Positions 53,157-64,000 of a DNA stretch of 64,000 nucleotides are shown here, piece after piece. The notes beneath the pieces are model-generated. The model had not been told where the DNA came from. It was given only the letters and a program-made list of their open reading frames with translations, and ran no database searches. Numbering within the stretch: the first letter of the stretch is position 1; the number at the start of each line of letters is the position of its first letter. A program made the position numbers and the translations under genes. The DNA comes from Centropus unirufus (taxonomy: Eukaryota; Chordata; Aves; Cuculiformes; Centropidae). Location of the stretch: contig VYZI01000100.1 in the NCBI GenBank assembly GCA_013397695.1, positions 2,495,565-2,559,564 on the forward strand, read 5' to 3'.

Positions 53157-55944
53157 TCCCCACTCCTACCCTGGCTCCTTCTGTGCTCATGCATGCGCCT
53201 CCCTTTGCGCTGGCAGAGGATGGGGCACCAGCTCCACGCTGTCCTAAAAGCAGCAAAAGGCATCTCCCAAATGGCTGGCCAGCCTTTCATTTCAGGAGTG
53301 CCACCCAAGTAACTCACATTACCTGTGACTTTAGCCAGGCTCAGCACCAGCAGGGTGAAATCAGCTTTGAACCATTTTGGTACATACAGATCAGTGGAAG
53401 CAGGTACTTGATGGATGCTACAGCCAAGAAAGGGCTTCTCTGCATCTCCCTGTAACAGTGGCATCTGGTTAAAAAAAACCACATTAGTCCCACACCTTCC
53501 TCCAGTGCAATGCAAAATAATACTACAATGAATAAAGAATAAAATGGGAGCTAATGAAGTTGGGTTTGTTTCTTTTAAATATGTACTTCCTAAATTACAG
53601 ATCTTTGAGAACAGTTGGTGAGGTGTTCAGGCGTTTCCTGTGAAAATGAAATCTGAAAACCTAGCTTTCTTCCGAAAAAGACCTTTCTTTTCAAAGAACA
53701 TTTTCCAGCAAAAATTGACTCATTAAAAGATGCTTTGACAATAAGCAGAATATCGTCCTGCCATGTAGAGTGAGATAGAATTCCCTCCTTCATTTCCTTT
53801 CTTTTTCCTTTTTAAAGGCAATAAACTAATTTGACCAAAAGAGAGTGGGGTGTTTTCCGAAGTAAACACTGGGAGAAATGTAAGGAAAAGAAATACAAAA
53901 GTCCAACAAGCCCCTGAAAATTTTGTCATCTTACTGTTGTCTTAATGAAGTACTGGATTTTTTAAGAAAAAAGCTTTCTACTCCTTCTAAAAATAATTTC
54001 TTTCCATTTTAATTCTTTCTTAAATAAATCAAACTCTGTTTTTCACCTGGAGGAGCTGAGGGGGTAGTATTTCCAAGTTTTACAATGAGAAGCCCATTCT
54101 ATTTTACTTTGCCCCATGTCTTTAAAAACGGCATACAAATTCAAACTTTACCTCTGTCAGTCATCTAGAAAAGCGGCAGTTATTTGTGTGTTATCATCTG
54201 TAAGATTTGCCCTACAGCATGATCACAAATATACTCTGTCTCAGACACAAACATCTGGAGGTGTTACCATTAGCTGTGTTTTGGAAAACCATATGTGTTA
54301 GTAATAGCACAGCAGAAAGTTTAGTCTTCACAAAGGGGCGACATAACAAGTTACATAATGAAATCAAGCGAGGAGAAATGGTAGAAGGATATCACACACA
54401 GTGTTCCTAAAATGATCAAAACCATTAGACACACCAGTCTGATTATTTGTCTTCTATATGAAAGGAGATCTATGAAATAAACAGCATAATATAAATGAAG
54501 CCTCCTGCTTATATTCCATATGAAGCAACCATTGTAAAAAGAAAAAAATAACCCCAGAACTGAAGGCAAATGGCAGAACATTGCTACAAAAATCCTCCCA
54601 TTCTCTGGTGATGGAATGAATGACTGCTATACTGTGTATTTTTGTGTATTTTAACTGTCGGCTGTTCCAGATGTATGTACAGAAAGGTTCTTTTATTGTG
54701 AAATTACAACACCAGAAGGAACACATAAGCATTCTGGGTATACACAGGCAAGGTAGCATCCCTAAGTCTCGGCAAACCCACACATGGTTGGTGAGTAAGA
54801 GAGCAGAAACTCACAGGGAGCAGAGTACTGGGTAAACAATCACACTGGGAATAAGGGGAAACAGTAGAGCAATGTTGTGCAGGTCGGGAAATGGATTGCT
54901 CACCTGTTTCATGAGACCTGCAAGCACTGATGCATTCAAGTCAATGATTTTATGTTCATTTTCAGTAGTGGCAGAAGTAAACTAATGCAGATGCTCCATT
55001 AAAAAGCACAAGTTATTGTTTACTTCATTTCTTGCAATTAACCAGTGCTTGCAAAATAATCTGATGTAGTGCTTCCTTCCAGTCTGTTATTAAGACAGTT
55101 GAGATGAAATTAGTAAATACACCATGCTAGGGGCAGCAGAGTTTCAGATGAGCTCCTTGAAACCAGTTACTTTTCTCCAGACCCTTTTCACTCAGAAGTT
55201 CCTAAAATAAGGTAATTCCCGCTGCAGTAAAATGCAGTTATAACTGAAATTACCACTAACAAAAGAAATACTCCTCAAAACTTTTTAGTAGGAACTGAAA
55301 AGTGAGGGTAAATTTAAAAATTGCTCTACTTATATTAGCATTTGATCACACCTAAAGAGGAATATCTCTATGAAGACTGCTAAAATCCACAGATGAGTAG
55401 ACTGTGGTATCTTTCTCTTCCACATTAGCACAGTCCTCCAAGCAAGTTGGCAAAAGAAGGTCAGTTATGGACATTTATTTTAGCAACCTACTGAATTAGC
55501 ATCTGAAGTAGCCTTTGGAATCCTGTTGTGTGCATATTCAGCTTGTAAAATATTACTGGAAAGATAAATCCAATATGCACTGCTGGATTTTTTACATTTG
55601 AAACTATGGTAGCGTTTTCAAAGTACTTGAACACGGGCCGTTGGATTAGTCCATAACACTGCTTTTGAGAATTAAGACAGAGATTTGAGACAGGTATTCC
55701 ACTCCCTTTGTACCCTATCAGAACAAAGCACATTTGAACCATTTTTGATGCTCATTTTTGGGTCCACAGAACCGAAGCTCACACCTTTACCATCAAAGAA
55801 AAAAGGTTTACATTACACTAAGCAGCACATCCTCCTGAAAGGCAAGAGCAACACGTTTGGTCACACAGCTGTTCAACCCTAGTCTGTATTTACTGTTACA
55901 CAGTACACACACACAGAGTTATATATACTACAGTACAACACGTA

Positions 55945-56040
55945 TAATTATATTTAAAAGTATATAGACTTTTGACATTTATATGTAACTGATATTTATA
56001 TTTAAAAGTGTATATATACTTTTTATATTAATGTCATCAG
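55945..56040. repeat. AT-rich 48-bp imperfect tandem duplication
   Basis: TATATTTAAAAGTATATAGA at 55,949 recurs as TATATTTAAAAG-like sequence 48 bases downstream (TTTAAAAG at 55,953 and 56,001). Both copies are followed by related TA-rich sequence ending near …TGTAACTGA and …TGTCATCAG. It could form cruciforms. Confidence 0.55.
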
Positions 56041-57344
56041 TTAGTGGAGGACCTCACTGGGCTGTTAGAGAAAAAACATACAAGCATGCACAGTGAACAG
56101 TTCACTGCTTATGACAGTGATTAAAATATGCACAAAATATAGAGAGTTTGAGGCAGCAAGGCAGTGTAAAACACAACATTTTTACACTTGGTACAGTTGT
56201 TCTATTTCTGTCTTCCAATTGAGCTAATTTTATTCCACTAAATTTATTACAAACATGTTGTTAGGTCTCAATATCGGAAGTGATCACAGTGAACAGACCA
56301 GGAGAGAAGGGAAGGCAGAGAAATCCTGCTGTTGATGTCTTACTCACCATTCACATCCCCACATCACCAAATTTGCCGAGATACTATTAAACCCAGGCGA
56401 ACAGATGCAGAAGCAGAAGTAATGACTGCACATTTACATCCATGATGTACCAGAATCAAAAAAGGACCGTAATCCTGAAGGATTATAGGTTCATACTTAC
56501 ACACACCTGCAGACACCTCCAAAGGACCTTCATTTCCAGATGTAAATTAAATTTCTGTGGTAGTGCCTTTAAAATGAACGATTACTTCCCAAAACTGGAC
56601 ATACAGCTGTTTAAAGAGGCAGCAGATTGCATGCTAGAATCCTGTGGCACCACCATCTTGCAGGCTGGTCCTTGTCATGTACACCAAGGGGAATAAAATT
56701 CAATGCTCCAGGAGCCTCAAAGAGGGTGAATGGGGGAAGAACTCTCTAACAAAAATATATGTTTTAAAAAAATGCAATACTTTATTTATGAAAGTGCCTT
56801 TTGATCATTAGTAGCTCTGGTTTTAACTACTCTAATGTCTCCTGCCAAGTATGGTTTATGGATGACACATCATCATGGCACCAGGAATGGACTTGTTGAT
56901 AAGTTAAATAATGGAACTATTTTCCGACCATTTTTATAGCTCAAAATTCTCATGGCATAAAAGAGTCATCATACAGTTATTTCACTGTGGAGAACTGTTG
57001 TTTTCTTAGAATAACTTTGAACTCTGTAGCTTTTGGGGAAGGGATAAGTTTTTCAAACAAAACTCTGCTTCCATTTTTCCCCAAGAAGTTCAGCTTCTTT
57101 TAGCTGGAATAATGACAAATTCATGAAGACACATATTCAGGCAGACTGTTGAGTTTAGCCAGGGCATTTATATGTTACTAAATCAAAACAAAGATCTAAG
57201 GCAAAATGCAAAATATCACAAAAAAAGAGTTCTAAAAGATATGGACTGAGATTTTAAGCTGAGTAAAGGACTCAGCCACACAAATCCCAAAGAAATTAAT
57301 TATGTGGTTGATGATCGCAGTTTATATGCCAAGTTAATTCCTGA

Positions 57345-57496
57345 TATAACTTCATTGTCTTTAGTGGAGTTACACTGCAAATGTATTTGACAGATAGTCA
57401 TGTATCTTCTCCAAGAATAACTTCTAAGGCAGAAGGCTTAAACATGCGTGAATGGAAGCCCTGGGCCAAGTTCTCCTCTAATTTAAACTCTGTACA
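57345..57496. mobile_element. Ancient palindromic repeat fragment
   Basis: CTTCATTGTCTTTAGTGGAG followed by TTACACTGC at 57,350-57,378 resembles 'cattgacttcagtggagttacac'. GGGCCAAGTTCTCCTCTAAT at 57,463-57,482, then TTAAACTCTGTA, resembles the 'gggccaaattctgctctcatttacactgtgta' end of the same old family. The roughly 85 bases between them are not recognisable. Confidence 0.45.
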
Positions 57497-58562
57497 AAAC
57501 AGCTGACTTGGAAATGAGGGTGTAAAGAAAGACCGAGAGAGACATGAGTCTATTCTTCCTTTGCTAGGACATTACATCAATTCCCTTAAGTAATGTTCAT
57601 GTCTCCAAAAAACACAGCGGGAATCCAAATTGCATTTTGTCAGAGATTCTTTCCTTCTAAGCCCGCAAATTCTTGTATTTCACAAGCAGTAAGTGGTGAG
57701 GGAAGAGTCTGGACTATTCTCAGTGGTGGACTGAAATTCTCTCATGTGACATATGGCATCAAACAGAATCTTGCCTGCTTCAAAATTCATTTTGTCTTCT
57801 TTGAAAATAAGCACTAGAGATGGTCATTTTAATAGGAACAGGGCAATTAGCTCCCTACTTTAATCATAAAATAATGTGTTTCAGACACTCTCAACCTGAA
57901 TGTTATTTTGAGTCAAACCCCAGCATTCGATTATTTTTTTTTAGTGTGTTGGATTATGTTTGGCCTATAATTAGTATTAGAGTTAACCATATCTAAATAA
58001 GGCTGATGGGTCAAACAGGGTGCACATGTCTTTGCTGAGGTGAGAAGGAAATAATGGTCATCTCAACTCTCTCTATGGAGCATTTCTAAGGACAAGGGGA
58101 AGTTTTATTGCTTTGCCCAAAGTACTATTTATGCCAGTGTCAGAAACCTGAGTACTAGAGCTCTAAGAGGAGTGAATTCCTAATATCCTCAATTCTGATT
58201 CTTCTGCTAGCAGAATAATTTTACTAAAAAATTATGTAATCTGGCAGTAAGTGATCTGCACATAAACACGGCTCCACAGCAATACACCTGCTCAAGGGTG
58301 ATCTTTACTGGGTCAGGCAGTGTAAGCCAGTGAGCTGGTCTCTGGACCGACAACCCAAGCATTTGGATGCCCTTCCCAGCTCTCCTTTCATTGACTATTT
58401 TCAGTCAAATCAGATAGCAAAGTCACATACATTGTTTTGGTACTCACAGGATGTAAGGAACCCGTCTGCTAAAGACCCCTAAGGAGGCAAAAGTGAAGAC
58501 ATTTCCCATCCAACATACTTTGCAATATTTATAAACAAGATAGACGCTGGATCAAGAGCATC

Positions 58563-58622
58563 TCAAGTTCCCCATCTATGAAATGCAGCTGTTAATCTTC
58601 AGCCTTGTAAAAATGTGTTTAC
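58563..58622 (+). mobile_element. MIR-like SINE tail fragment
   Basis: TCAAGTTCCCCATCTATGAA followed by ATGCAG and then CCTTGTAAA resembles the 'cctcagtttccccatctgtaaaatg … cttgtaaa' part of MIR-like SINEs. Only this segment is recognisable. Confidence 0.5.
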
Positions 58623-59815
58623 GTCAAAAGCTCCATAGGATGGGCTATGACCATTGCCATGAAGGAGAGCAAGAGTATTTTGAGGGTATTAGCGAGGCCG
58701 GAAATGGGGAGACTGAGAAGAGCTAGCCCGGCACGAAAAGCAGCTCTGCATAGATCAAATGCCTTTGAAGCTGACATTTACCTACTCACCTGGGGTTCTG
58801 CTGAGGTAGCATTTTCTTCCCTCCACCAGGCCCAACCAAGCCTTACACAAGTACTTTGTTGCTGGCAGCACAAGCGAGCAGCTCACTGGGCTTGCTGTGC
58901 TCGCTGCGGAGACCTGACAGTGAGGGAGATTAATTACCATATGGCCCTTTGCATGGCAGCTGCATCCCACCTTTCCTTTCTTTTCCTCAGCTCCCTTCTG
59001 TGACTGTTTATTTCTGTATACAGGCTTCCCTGCTGGAGACACATACAACCTAAGTTTTCCCTCCCCATCAGAACTCACGTCTTTGATCTCTAATTCTTCA
59101 CTTCTGTAGCTCTCAATGCCTGTAATATTTTATCCCATGTGCATAGCTGTATTTCTCTTCTTCCAGACTCATCACAGCTACTGCAGTCCAGTTCTACCTT
59201 TCTTTTTTGTCACTTGTCACCTTCTCACCTCCTTGATTTAGGCTACCTCTGAAATCAAGTCTGCTCCCTCTTTTCCTTCAGAACTGCTACTCTCTTTGAC
59301 CTCAGATATTGATGGTTGACAAACTTGCTTCCAATCCCCTTCATCATTTTGACCCTCCTCTCCAGCAATTTCCATCCACAAGTATGAAGTTATAACTAAG
59401 CAGTCCCTATTTAAGCATCCGATTCCCCTACTCTCTTTTGTCCTTCGTCCCTCTTCATTAGCTACTCAAGGTGCAGGCACAGGCTCAGGGTAAGGTGCTG
59501 CAACACAGGTAGCACATCACAGCTTCTTCTTCGGAGTACAGCTGTGAAAGAAAAAAAAAAGTATTTTTAAAATCTGAACAAAAAAAGAGCAGACTGTGTA
59601 TTTTACTAGAAATTAGAGAACCTATTACTAGCAATCAGAGAAAAGGCATGACCACATTTCTGAAACGTTGAGTTTTGTTAACTATTCCAGCTGAGTAAAA
59701 TGTGGGGAATTTACTTTGGCTTTATAAATCTTATAGAATCACTCTAGACTTGTCAATGTAAATTAACTAGGCAATAGATTTTCTAGGGATAGGTAACAAG
59801 TGAACAAATACAAAA

Positions 59816-59865
59816 GTTAGAATGGTTTGAGTTAGAAGGGTCTGCTAAAGGTCATCAAATCATTT
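59816..59865 (-). mobile_element. CR1 LINE 3'-end fragment, reverse orientation
   Basis: AGAATGGTTTGAGTTAGAAG followed by GGTCTGCTAAAGGTCATCAA is the reverse complement of the CR1 3' end ('gatgatctttaaaggtcccttccaacccaaaccattct'). Only the terminal 50 or so bases are recognisable, which is typical of 5'-truncated CR1 insertions. It lies head-on to the larger + strand CR1 fragment starting near 59,990. Confidence 0.7.
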
Positions 59866-59984
59866 GAAGCTTGGCTACTTGTATCCTAGAAGTGCCCCTC
59901 TGTCTTTATATACAGGGAGACTGCATATTTGGCTAAAACTACTGCAATTGGCTAAAATTAGGTTAAACTAATCCTAGATGAAAT

Positions 59985-60642
59985 AAAAATGATAAATTGA
60001 TGGACAAATGCTGCACATGAGCCAGCAATGGGTGCTTGCAGTCCAGGAAGCCAACTGTATCCCGGGCTGCATCAAAAGAAGCATGGCCAGTAAGTTGGGG
60101 GAAATTATTCTGCCCCTCTACTCTGCTCTCTTGAGATCTCCCTTGGAGTACCACATCCAGCTCTAGGGTCCTTAGCACAGGAAGACATGAATGTGTAGGA
60201 GTGAGTCTAGAGGAGCACCACAAAAATTATTGGATATCTGGAACATCTCTCCTATGAAAAAAGCCTGAGAGAGTTGGGCTTGTTCAGCCTGGAGAAGAGA
60301 AGAACCTGGGGAGACCTTATTACAGCTTCTCAATACTTAATGGGGGCTTTTGAGAAAGATGGGGACAAAGGTTTTAGCAGATTCTCTTGTGATAGGACAA
60401 GGGGTAATGGTTTTAAACTAAAAGAAGGTAGATTTAGATCTAAGGAAGACATTGTTTGCAATGAGTGTGGTGAAATGCTGGAGCAGATTGCCCAGAGAGG
60501 CTGTAGAAACCCTATCCCTGGAAACTTTCAAGATCGGGTTGGATGGGGGTCTGAGTATTCTGATCTAGTTGAAGATGTCCTGGCTTATTTCATGGAGGTC
60601 AGACAAGCTGACCATTAAAAGGTGTCTTCCAAAAAGACCTGG
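59985..60642 (+). mobile_element. CR1 LINE fragment, 5'-truncated, end of ORF2 and 3' end
   Basis: Conceptual translation gives CR1 polymerase C-terminal blocks in order but in different frames. Near 60,050 it reads NCIPGCIKRSMASK, then LGEIILPLYSALLRSPLEY near 60,095. From 60,253 it reads YEKSLRELGLFSLEKR, continuing RTWGDLI and SDRTRGNG-like (CDRTRGNGFKLKEGRFR), and stays open to 60,618. These correspond to the segment just after the reverse transcriptase domain. The end, TTAAAAGGTGTCTTCC near 60,616, fits the CR1 tail. Frame changes and substitutions show an inactive copy. CR1 is the dominant LINE of birds and other reptiles, and this is the clearest repeat in the window. Confidence 0.92.
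60253..60618 (+). pseudogene. Decayed CR1 ORF2 C-terminal reading frame
   Basis: About 120 codons remain open, starting YEKSLRELGLFSLEKR and ending with the expected CR1 stop region. The frame survives only as the longest intact part of the truncated LINE. The reverse transcriptase and endonuclease domains are missing, so no function is expected. This is not a host gene. Confidence 0.85.
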
Positions 60643-60819
60643 TGCAGGCAGCATCATGGATGGAAAACAAGCTACATATGCCTTCTTGTAGCATAATGGT
60701 ATCCATGCCTTGAAAAAGTTACATGACTTGAAAAATAGTTATGATTTGAAAAGTAACCTTGGCTAGGAATTGCCACATCCACTCTGAGGGCCAAGGACAG
60801 CATTTTTGCAAAGTCTATA

Positions 60820-60834
60820 AATAATAATAATAAA
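60820..60834. repeat. Short (AAT)n microsatellite
   Basis: About five AAT units, 180 bp after the CR1 fragment. Confidence 0.8.
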
Positions 60835-62148
60835 ATGGATTTCCTATGGAAAATAGAATACCAATTTAAAATTGCTTCTTTTGCGATGATCTCATTTCCG
60901 TAGGATCAGCTTCTTATTACTCTTCCAAGTGTGAAGCATAGTTAAATCTTCCTTTCTGAAAACAAAGTTCCGTTTGTACCTAAAAAAGGACATTCCAGTT
61001 AAGTGAATTTTAATTATTTATATTTATTCTGCCGAGTGTTGCCTTATACTACTATTGGGCATAGAAATCTAGGATATGGGGCATTTTCATGGCTTTAATT
61101 TTTAAAAGGTTTAGAATCTGGGTTTAGCTGTCACCTTTTACTCTCTGCCTGCAAATGAAAGAACAGAAAATTTCTGCAGGGCTGATAACAAGGAAATCTT
61201 TTTGTGTAGTTTAAATCACAGCAGTTATAGCTAGAGCAGTGACGTCTGCTTGCTCCATTTCGGAAATACAGAAAAGATTCTGAAGAGTTGGTAGTGGTGA
61301 ATGCTTCATTTCCACCACTAGAAATTCAAGGCACTGTTCAGTTTTAAATTAGAACACCATCTATATCCTGACGAAGCTTTTTTACGTTAGTTTTAGAGGG
61401 AGCAGAGGGATAGAAAAAATTAAGTATAAGAATGTAAGTAGCAAGATCTTAACCCAATAAACTGGATCTGAGAACTAGTTATCTAGTGATCTAAAATCTA
61501 AAGCTTTATTTCTACTTCTACAGATTTGTTAGTAGCATTTGTTGACCATTGGTTTAAAATATTACAATCGATTGCTTCAAGTGACAGGTAGGCAAAACAC
61601 GGAAGATAAATTGTTGCAAGGACAGCGTGCCAAAATACAGAAGGAAGCTATGTCGCCAGTTGTATGTTTATCTCTCAAGGTTTAAAATCAGAACAGAAAG
61701 TTTTCAAGAATTATGTTATGTTGAACATCCCTAGTCTTGAAGCCTCAAAGCTTCCAAAAAAGTGGTTTTTCTCAAAAGTCATCTGCTCATAACACTGTAA
61801 ATGAGGTTGTTTGGCCTTTTTAATGGTAGAAGCTATTGTGACAAAAAAAAGAAAAAAGTAGGAAAAAGTTAGATACTACCACTGAAAATCTCTTGGCATT
61901 CTTTATCCTGCATGGTTGCATGGGTACGTAATTAATGCTGTAAAGTGGTTTTGGTTTTGTCCTCATTTTGTTTCCCCTCTCAAGAAGTGCAAAGTGGGCC
62001 ACGAACAGTGATAAGGTCTGACCTGCCCCAGTAGCAAAGCTGAATTCTGCTCACAGTTCAGACAAGCTTCCCCATGCCCATTCACACAGAAAAGTTTGCT
62101 GGGAAAGCTTTAAAAAACAAATAAGTTGATGGTTTGTGCATGTTACCT

Positions 62149-62169
62149 GGAATCTCTTTGTTCCCCCAG
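62149..62169 (+). other. 3' splice site and polypyrimidine tract of the RERG exon
   Basis: A pyrimidine-rich run ends in CCCCCAG directly before the RERG exon. The tract is short and broken by purines (GGAA near its start), so it looks of moderate strength. This fits an exon that could be skipped in some transcripts, but that is inference. Confidence 0.8.
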
Positions 62170-62226
62170 CTCTTGTTGTACGTTTCCTGACCAAACGGTT
62201 CATCTGGGAGTATGACCCGACACTAG
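62170..62226 (+). CDS. RERG: RERG internal coding exon (57 bp, switch I region)
   Basis: The exon translates to ALVVRFLTKRFIWEYDPTL with the first and last codons split. It opens with CT, completing an Ala codon begun by G in the previous exon, and closes with G, the first base of the next codon (Glu in RERG). Both junctions are phase 1. It is preceded by a pyrimidine-rich stretch ending CCCCCAG and followed by the donor GTAGGT. The peptide matches RERG, a Ras-superfamily GTPase of about 199 residues, at roughly residues 20-38: helix 1 after the P-loop and the switch I YDPT stretch, whose Thr coordinates Mg2+ in Ras proteins. Paralogues such as RASL12 and RERGL differ here as I recall them. 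RERG is known as an estrogen-induced growth inhibitor lacking a C-terminal prenylation motif. The P-loop exon and the following exon were looked for by eye and not found, so the gene is partial. Confidence 0.93.
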
Positions 62227-62232
62227 GTAGGT
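62227..62232 (+). other. 5' splice site of the RERG exon
   Basis: GTAGGT follows the last exon base (…ACACTAG). It departs from the GTAAGT/GTGAGT consensus at intron position +4 (G instead of A). The position gives a phase-1 exit that matches the RERG protein, where the next residue is Glu. Confidence 0.8.
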
Positions 62233-64000
62233 TGCATCTTATTCTGTATATGTGTTATGCAGTGTATAGTAATATGGCTGAAGTAATGAAAAAAACAGAG
62301 TTAAAATTCCAAGCATCAGTCAGCCTTTGAATTTGCTGTAAAAAAACTTCTCTATAGTCATTTAAAGCTGGAATAAATTAATACCCAAGATGGCAGAAAA
62401 GAGAAGTAGTAACACACGGAATGTTAGAAAGTAGAATTAATATGAGGTACATTTCTGCCCACACAGAAGTCAGTGGGAATTTTGCCATTGAAAGTAATTG
62501 AGTTAGTGTTTCACTCTGAAAATTTAGTGTGTGATCAGTTTTCTGCTTTTGCATAACCCAAACAGCTGCTGTGATGGGAGGGGGATGTAGACAGTCTGCC
62601 TACCCTTAGGTAACTTTTTTGTCCTTACTTTCAAACACAAATTTGTCTCACTTCTAGGGTGAACAGATAGGGACACAAGTCATCAAAAGAACATCCTTGT
62701 CTCCTCCACTGTTCCAACTTAGCTGTGTTGGCTCTGGCACTTATGAGAACCTGGCATAGATATCTCAAATAAACCTTTTAAACAGTTGCTCTGAATTAGA
62801 GATCTTGCTTGAAAATATGGGCCAAAGTCCTATTTCTTAGTTTTTCTTAAGTTAGAATATACTTGAATGCTCTGCACCAGAGAAAATCCAGGGCAAGAAG
62901 TCGGAGATGGAGCATTCAATGCCTTCTAAGGCATCTTCAATACTTCAGGACTGAGTGATTTCCACATCAATTAAGGGGCTGGGAAATTTCCGTTTTCTCC
63001 AACAATCTGTTACCGTCTGCTTCCTAACCTTACTTTGGAGGCTCAAATATGAATCATACAGCTAAATATCTACTTCTTTAAGGTTCTTTCTCTAGGAGGT
63101 TTCACTGAAGAAACAGAATGCCATAAACTTGCACAGCAGAAGCAGATAAAATTTTACTATACTTTCTAGCAAAACCCAGGCAGCTTTTTTAAAAACAAAA
63201 TATCTGGTATTCAACAAAGTATTTTTGTCTGGTAAAATTAAGAAATGACAGATATCAGAAGCCTTATTTTGAGAAAGCAGTTCTCAGAGAAGCCTGAATT
63301 CAAATACATGCTTTTATCTGCTATTATCAATATATTCATCAATGAATTCTATGTCACCTGCCTTGTACTGCGCAATGGGATGTTCAGTATAATATTCTAT
63401 TAGTATTAATAGTACTTCATATCTCTATCACTAATACATCATTCTAATAACTTGACTATAGAAGAATATATATATAAAGTATTTCGTATCAGTATAGTTC
63501 AAGTTTGTTTATTTCTTACAGGGGCACTGCATGCAAAAGCACCCTTTTTGCCTTGTTTAAGCACACTAACTGAGTTATTAGCAAGATGCAAGGTTTATTA
63601 TTTTTTTGCCCTGTTATGAAGGCCTCATGGTTTTTTCAGTGTACAAGACATGATATTTGTTTTTGTTTTGCAAATGAATACAACAACAAATTAACCATGC
63701 CCCTCAAGAACCTAGTCATATTCTGTTTGCAGCATGAAAAGCTTTCATGCAGACAACAGTCCTATCTCACTAAAACAAAAAATAGATCTCTGCTGACTTA
63801 CCAAATTCTACTTTCTCATTCAGTTTAGAGGATAACAGCTTCAATTACCTATTACAGTCTTTGTGAAGCTAAGTTAAGTTGCTCAGAGGAAAAGGTTTGA
63901 GAAATTAAAAAGACTAATTAAGTATTTTCAATAAGTAATTTCCTAATCACTGAAATTCTGGTGGAAGCTGCCCATCAGAGATTGTTTTTTAAAGCATTCT
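62233..64000 (+). other. RERG: RERG intron downstream of the 57-bp exon (3' end outside window)
   Basis: The next RERG exon should start with codons for (E)STYRHQATIDDE. No such sequence after an AG acceptor was seen up to the window end. The stretch holds an old repeat fragment near 62,463, a short TA run near 63,468 and otherwise unique AT-rich sequence. Confidence 0.75.
62463..62512. mobile_element. Ancient palindromic repeat fragment downstream of the RERG exon
   Basis: GAAGTCAGTGGGAATTTTGC followed by CATTGAAAG is a close match to the widespread old amniote motif 'gaagtcagtgggagttttgccattgacttcaatggg'. It lies about 240 bp after the exon's splice donor and has no visible effect on the exon. 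Confidence 0.55.

Larger units (their letters stand above)
1..62169 (+). other. RERG: Large RERG intron upstream of the 57-bp exon (5' end outside window)
   Basis: No coding exon, CpG island or RNA gene was recognised in this stretch. The preceding RERG exon must encode the start and the P-loop GRAGVGKS; codon patterns for that segment ending in a phase-1 donor were searched by eye and not found. The stretch is therefore best read as intron, more than 62 kb long. Large RERG introns are known in other vertebrates. Its contents are the repeats and low-complexity tracts listed separately; everything between them looks like unique AT-rich sequence. A nested non-coding transcript cannot be excluded from sequence alone. 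Confidence 0.75.

Noticed and set aside
53129..53515. 128-codon open frame on the - strand
   Set aside because: Its C-terminal part is a translated low-complexity tract and the rest matches nothing known to me.
58647..59003. 118-codon open frame with Ala/Arg-rich start
   Set aside because: Somewhat higher GC but no family match, and overlapping open frames on the other strand.

Overview
The window reads as vertebrate nuclear DNA, most likely from a bird. It is AT-rich with no compact gene layout, no operons and no long open reading frames. Its recognisable interspersed repeats are CR1 LINE fragments plus strongly decayed, very old amniote repeats (MIR-like SINEs and palindromic MITE-like pieces). 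CR1 also occurs in turtles and crocodilians, but those genomes are usually much richer in repeats, so a bird is the better guess. This is inference from repeat content, not a species identification.

Only one piece of protein-coding sequence can be supported: a 57-bp internal exon on the + strand at 62170-62226. It encodes ALVVRFLTKRFIWEYDPTL, with phase-1 splice junctions on both sides. The peptide matches the small GTPase RERG (Ras-like, estrogen-regulated, growth inhibitor) just after its P-loop and through the switch I region. The exon with the start codon and P-loop was not found upstream, and the next exon (expected to begin ESTYRHQ...) was not found downstream. The window is therefore interpreted as more than 62 kb of the RERG intron preceding this exon, the exon itself, and the first 1.8 kb of the following intron.

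Layout: 1-140 MIR-like SINE; 140-16,300 mostly unique intron with A/C-rich tracts and a perfect inverted repeat at 10.6 kb; 16.3-17.7 kb a cluster of ancient repeat fossils; 20.55 kb a GTAC-rich hairpin; 20.97-21.13 kb an old CR1 piece; 21-36 kb unique intron; 36.13-36.20 kb a stem-loop; 36-52 kb unique intron with small tandem duplications; 52.5-53.2 kb a GC-richer block ending in an A-rich tract; 55.9-56.0 kb an AT-rich 48-bp duplication; 57.3-58.6 kb more ancient repeats; 59.8-60.65 kb two CR1 fragments in opposite orientation; 62.17 kb the RERG exon; 62.46 kb another ancient repeat fragment.

The remaining open frames of 60-131 codons match nothing I recognise, are spread evenly over both strands and fit chance expectation. 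No tRNA, rRNA, CRISPR, CpG island or novel gene system was seen.
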